From assembly GCA_964493425.1 (NCBI GenBank), contig CAZBMW010000029.1:1-25395 (forward strand): DNA of 25,395 nt, written 5' to 3'. How positions within the stretch are numbered: position 1 is the stretch's first letter; every line of letters begins with the position of its first letter. Below, piece after piece: positions 23,527 to 25,395 of this stretch. The DNA is from CAYLMG01 sp964493425. Lineage in GTDB: Bacteria > Planctomycetota > Phycisphaerae > Sedimentisphaerales > Anaerobacaceae. A model generated the notes under the pieces. The model saw nothing but the letters and a program-made list of their open reading frames with translations, made no database searches and was not told where the DNA came from. The position numbers were made by a program, and so were the translations under genes.

Positions 23527-24213
23527 CTAAAAAATCCTGAAGATGTATGCAAGACAATAATAGATGCCTGCGGCAATGAAAATCAGCCCGGTTATCGTGC
23601 GAATCCACTTTTCAACGACTGTTATCTTATCAAAAGCCTTCGAGACCACTTTCGCGCTAAAGGCCAGAAGAAATGCAAAAAAGACAACCGGCAAAGCTGT
23701 ACCAATGCCATAAACGGCAGGTAAAAGAAATGCGGATTTATGCTCAATTGCAACCGGGATGAGAGTCCCTAAAAACAAAGCCGCCGATACCGGGCAAAAC
23801 GTTAAGGCAAAAATCACACCCAGAACAAACGCGCCAAAGATACCCAGCGCTTCAATCCGCCTTTGGTTTTTCTCACTCAGCCCTTTCCCTTTTCTTGAAA
23901 AGCTAATCAGCTCGAGAAGTATCATCCCCACGATAATCAAAACAGGACCGAGTAGTTTGTTTATTACGGGTTCAATCTTGAAATACAATCCTTCTCCGCC
24001 AACAACACTATAGACAATCAAAGCGCCTAACAAAGTATATGTCATCATCCTGCCGAGCGTATAAAGCAGACCGGTCAATAGAATTGTTCTCGTCTTACCG
24101 ATATTCCTGTCAATAAAAGATATAGCCAGAATATTCGTCGCCAAAGGACATGGACTAATCGAGGTAAGGATACCAAGCCATAACGCTAAAAAAGCTCCCA
24201 TCAGTATCCACAT
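23527..24213 (-). CDS. CcdA/ArsG-like membrane transporter
   Basis: The 228-residue protein has six hydrophobic helices in two related halves, each with a Cys-Pro motif: ISPCPLATN (Cys22) and LTFCPVSAALF (Cys139). This is the CcdA/DsbD-type redox-relay fold. The size and context match the ArsG family, named for an efflux permease for aromatic aminoarsenicals in the Shewanella arsEFG cluster. It starts 3 nt after the ArsF-like gene and ends the operon. It could carry reducing equivalents or arsenicals across the membrane. Substrate assignment by family is uncertain in a planctomycete. The 131-nt gap to the convergent phosphofructokinase shows no clear terminator. Confidence 0.8.
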   Translation of the reverse strand: MWILMGAFLALWLGILTSISPCPLATNILAISFIDRNIGKTRTILLTGLLYTLGRMMTYTLLGALIVYSVVGGEGLYFKIEPVINKLLGPVLIIVGMILLELISFSRKGKGLSEKNQRRIEALGIFGAFVLGVIFALTFCPVSAALFLGTLIPVAIEHKSAFLLPAVYGIGTALPVVFFAFLLAFSAKVVSKAFDKITVVEKWIRTITGLIFIAAGIYYCLAYIFRIF

Positions 24214-24216
24214 TTT

Positions 24217-24735
24217 TTACTCCGATACGAAAAACTCGGTTATCTGGTTTGTGATATAATTCTTGAACACAGTTTCATCATCCGCGAGGGCCCATATTCT
24301 ATCGAGATTCTTATACCTCTTTTCTTTGCCGTCTTTTACCTCTGAAAGAATAATCGATTTAGTCACCAGCTTATAATCATTGATGAAATGCTCATTGCCT
24401 TTCTCCTCGACATTGACAACCTTCCACTCAAGCTCGCATGCTTTGACCTGCTCGGAAAATTGGTCGTCTATAACCTGCTGTGTATAACTCTCGAACTTTT
24501 TGCATTTAACACACCGCACGTTCGTTCGAAAATAATATACAACTGTTTTATTTCCATTACTGTTTTCGGAAGACTGATTTTGGATTTGTATCCTAGGCTG
24601 CTTTTGTGTCTGTTCCGAGCCTTTATCTACAGTATCAGGTTTCTGCTTTAGCTCTTTCGCAGCCAGAAATACGATACTAACCAATACAAACAAAACCAAT
24701 ACGATGGTAATAATATTTTTAGGCTTCAAATTCAT
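24217..24735 (-). CDS. ArsF-like membrane-anchored thioredoxin-fold protein
   Basis: The 172-residue product has an N-terminal membrane anchor (about 8-26) followed by a polar Gln/Asn-rich linker (30-62). A thioredoxin-like domain then begins VVYYFRTNVRCVKCKKFE. Cys75 and Cys78 form the CxxC. The domain should face the periplasm. In sequence style and neighbours it matches proteins named nitrophenyl compound nitroreductase subunit ArsF family. It lies between a small thioredoxin-like gene (10 nt gap) and the ArsG-like transporter gene (3 nt gap), so the three are almost surely one transcript. A general thiol-redox role is as likely as nitroarsenical reduction. Confidence 0.78.
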   Translation of the reverse strand: MNLKPKNIITIVLVLFVLVSIVFLAAKELKQKPDTVDKGSEQTQKQPRIQIQNQSSENSNGNKTVVYYFRTNVRCVKCKKFESYTQQVIDDQFSEQVKACELEWKVVNVEEKGNEHFINDYKLVTKSIILSEVKDGKEKRYKNLDRIWALADDETVFKNYITNQITEFFVSE

Positions 24736-24745
24736 CTCCCTTAAT

Positions 24746-24979
24746 TTATCGAATTAGCTGTTTTATTTCATCAACACCTAGAACCTTGCCTGCCGATACG
24801 ACCTTGCCGTCGACTGCCAAAGCCGGTGTCATCATTACGCCAAAACTCATAATCTCGTTTATGTCGGTGACCTTTTCTATTGTGCATTCGATTCCAAACT
24901 CTTTCACAGCGGCTTCGGCGTTTGCCGCCAGCTTCTTGCACTTCGGACAGCCTGTGCCGAGCACCTGTATTTTTATCAT
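24746..24979 (-). CDS. Small thioredoxin-like protein (TM0996/MTH895 type)
   Basis: The 77-residue protein is a minimal thioredoxin/glutaredoxin fold: VLGTGCPKCKKL with Cys11 and Cys14, then a MMTPALAVDGKVV strand with the conserved cis-proline. No signal peptide is present, so it works in the cytoplasm. It probably passes electrons to the CcdA-like transporter or handles a bound metal or metalloid. The gene starts 11 nt after the permease stop, with GAAGAGGA upstream of the ATG. In arsEFG-type clusters a protein of this kind occupies the ArsE position. Confidence 0.87.
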   Translation of the reverse strand: MIKIQVLGTGCPKCKKLAANAEAAVKEFGIECTIEKVTDINEIMSFGVMMTPALAVDGKVVSAGKVLGVDEIKQLIR

Positions 24980-24990
24980 AATCCTCTTCC

Positions 24991-25395
24991 TTAAAAAAAC
25001 GCACCGAAAATCATCCCTGATATGCAGGCCATCACAATCACCAGCGTTATATAAACCAAAGTTTTTCCTGTCCCCAGAACCGAGCGTATCACCAGCATAT
25101 TAGGCAGACTCAGTGCAGGCCCCGCCAGCAATAAGGCAAGTGCAGGACCTTTACCCATACCGGAGCCTAAAAGCCCCTGCAGAATCGGCACTTCCGTCAA
25201 TGTCGCAAAGTACATAAACGCACCGGCCACCGCGGCAAAAAGATTGGCACGAACGGAATTCCCGCCGACAGCGGTATTTACCCACCCCGAAGGTATAAGA
25301 CCCTGCTCACCCGGCCTGCCCAGAAGAAAACCTGCGACAAGAACGCCGATAAAAAGCAAAGGCAGAATCTGAACCGCGAACCCCCACGTTGATTC
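24991..25395 (-). CDS. Permease of the ArsP/DUF318 type, C-terminal part
   Basis: The frame is open to the right edge of the window and continues beyond it; 134 codons are visible, beginning ESTWGFAVQILPLLFIGVLV. Several membrane helices are present, with the family motifs GEQGLIPS, ATLTEVPILQGLL and GPALALLLAGPALSLPNMLVIR. Relatives are predicted permeases (DUF318, including ArsP and SO_0444-like efflux proteins) for organoarsenicals or metal ions. It is the most upstream visible gene of the four-gene cluster. The cluster's promoter and any ArsR-type regulator would lie outside the window. Confidence 0.85.
   Translation of the reverse strand, partial: ESTWGFAVQILPLLFIGVLVAGFLLGRPGEQGLIPSGWVNTAVGGNSVRANLFAAVAGAFMYFATLTEVPILQGLLGSGMGKGPALALLLAGPALSLPNMLVIRSVLGTGKTLVYITLVIVMACISGMIFGAFF

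Overview
The window looks like chromosomal DNA of a planctomycete, most likely class Phycisphaerae. Two large secreted proteins end in the single dockerin-like EF-hand tail (DLNxDGKVNFxDxAIxxxQWLRGT) seen on many exported proteins of that group. One also carries DNRLRE and GDAPDS/GEVED-type modules common there. Housekeeping genes are dense and of moderate GC. No rRNA, tRNA or CRISPR array is visible.

Layout. 1-1489 (minus): xseA-xseB, exonuclease VII. 1500-5912 (minus): two secreted dockerin-tailed proteins, each followed by a nearly identical 63-bp terminator module. 6157-6981 (plus): a membrane-anchored C39-like cysteine peptidase. 7145-7256 (plus): a candidate structured RNA. 7284-8249 (minus): a YhaM-type 3'-5' exoribonuclease. 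8430-12239 (plus): proS, a small GIY-YIG nuclease gene framed by inverted palindromic repeats, a DUF4416 gene, and a WecA/MraY-family sugar-1-phosphate transferase with no ordinary start codon. 12243-12992 (minus): yebC. 13117-13299 (minus): twin candidate small RNA genes. 13467-20660 (plus): addB-addA. 20768-23395 (plus): two different phosphofructokinases in tandem. 23527-25395 (minus): a tight four-gene cluster of permease, thioredoxin-like, ArsF-like and ArsG-like genes.

Genes acting together: XseA/XseB and AddA/AddB are both DNA repair nucleases. The two PFKs share the fructose-6-phosphate step of glycolysis but differ in the donor-site motif. The terminal cluster looks like a thiol-redox and arsenical (or metal) efflux operon.

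The most novel signal is the pair of small minus-strand genes between yebC and addB. Each has a GAACAT-17 bp-TAyAmw promoter pattern, a tiny 5' hairpin, an 11-bp hairpin whose 25-26 nt CU-rich loop (CTCCTCTCCTCC) is complementary to Shine-Dalgarno sequences, and a U-tail. The two stems differ by paired substitutions that keep pairing, and the remaining differences become G-U wobbles only if the minus strand is transcribed. I read them as sibling anti-Shine-Dalgarno small RNAs.
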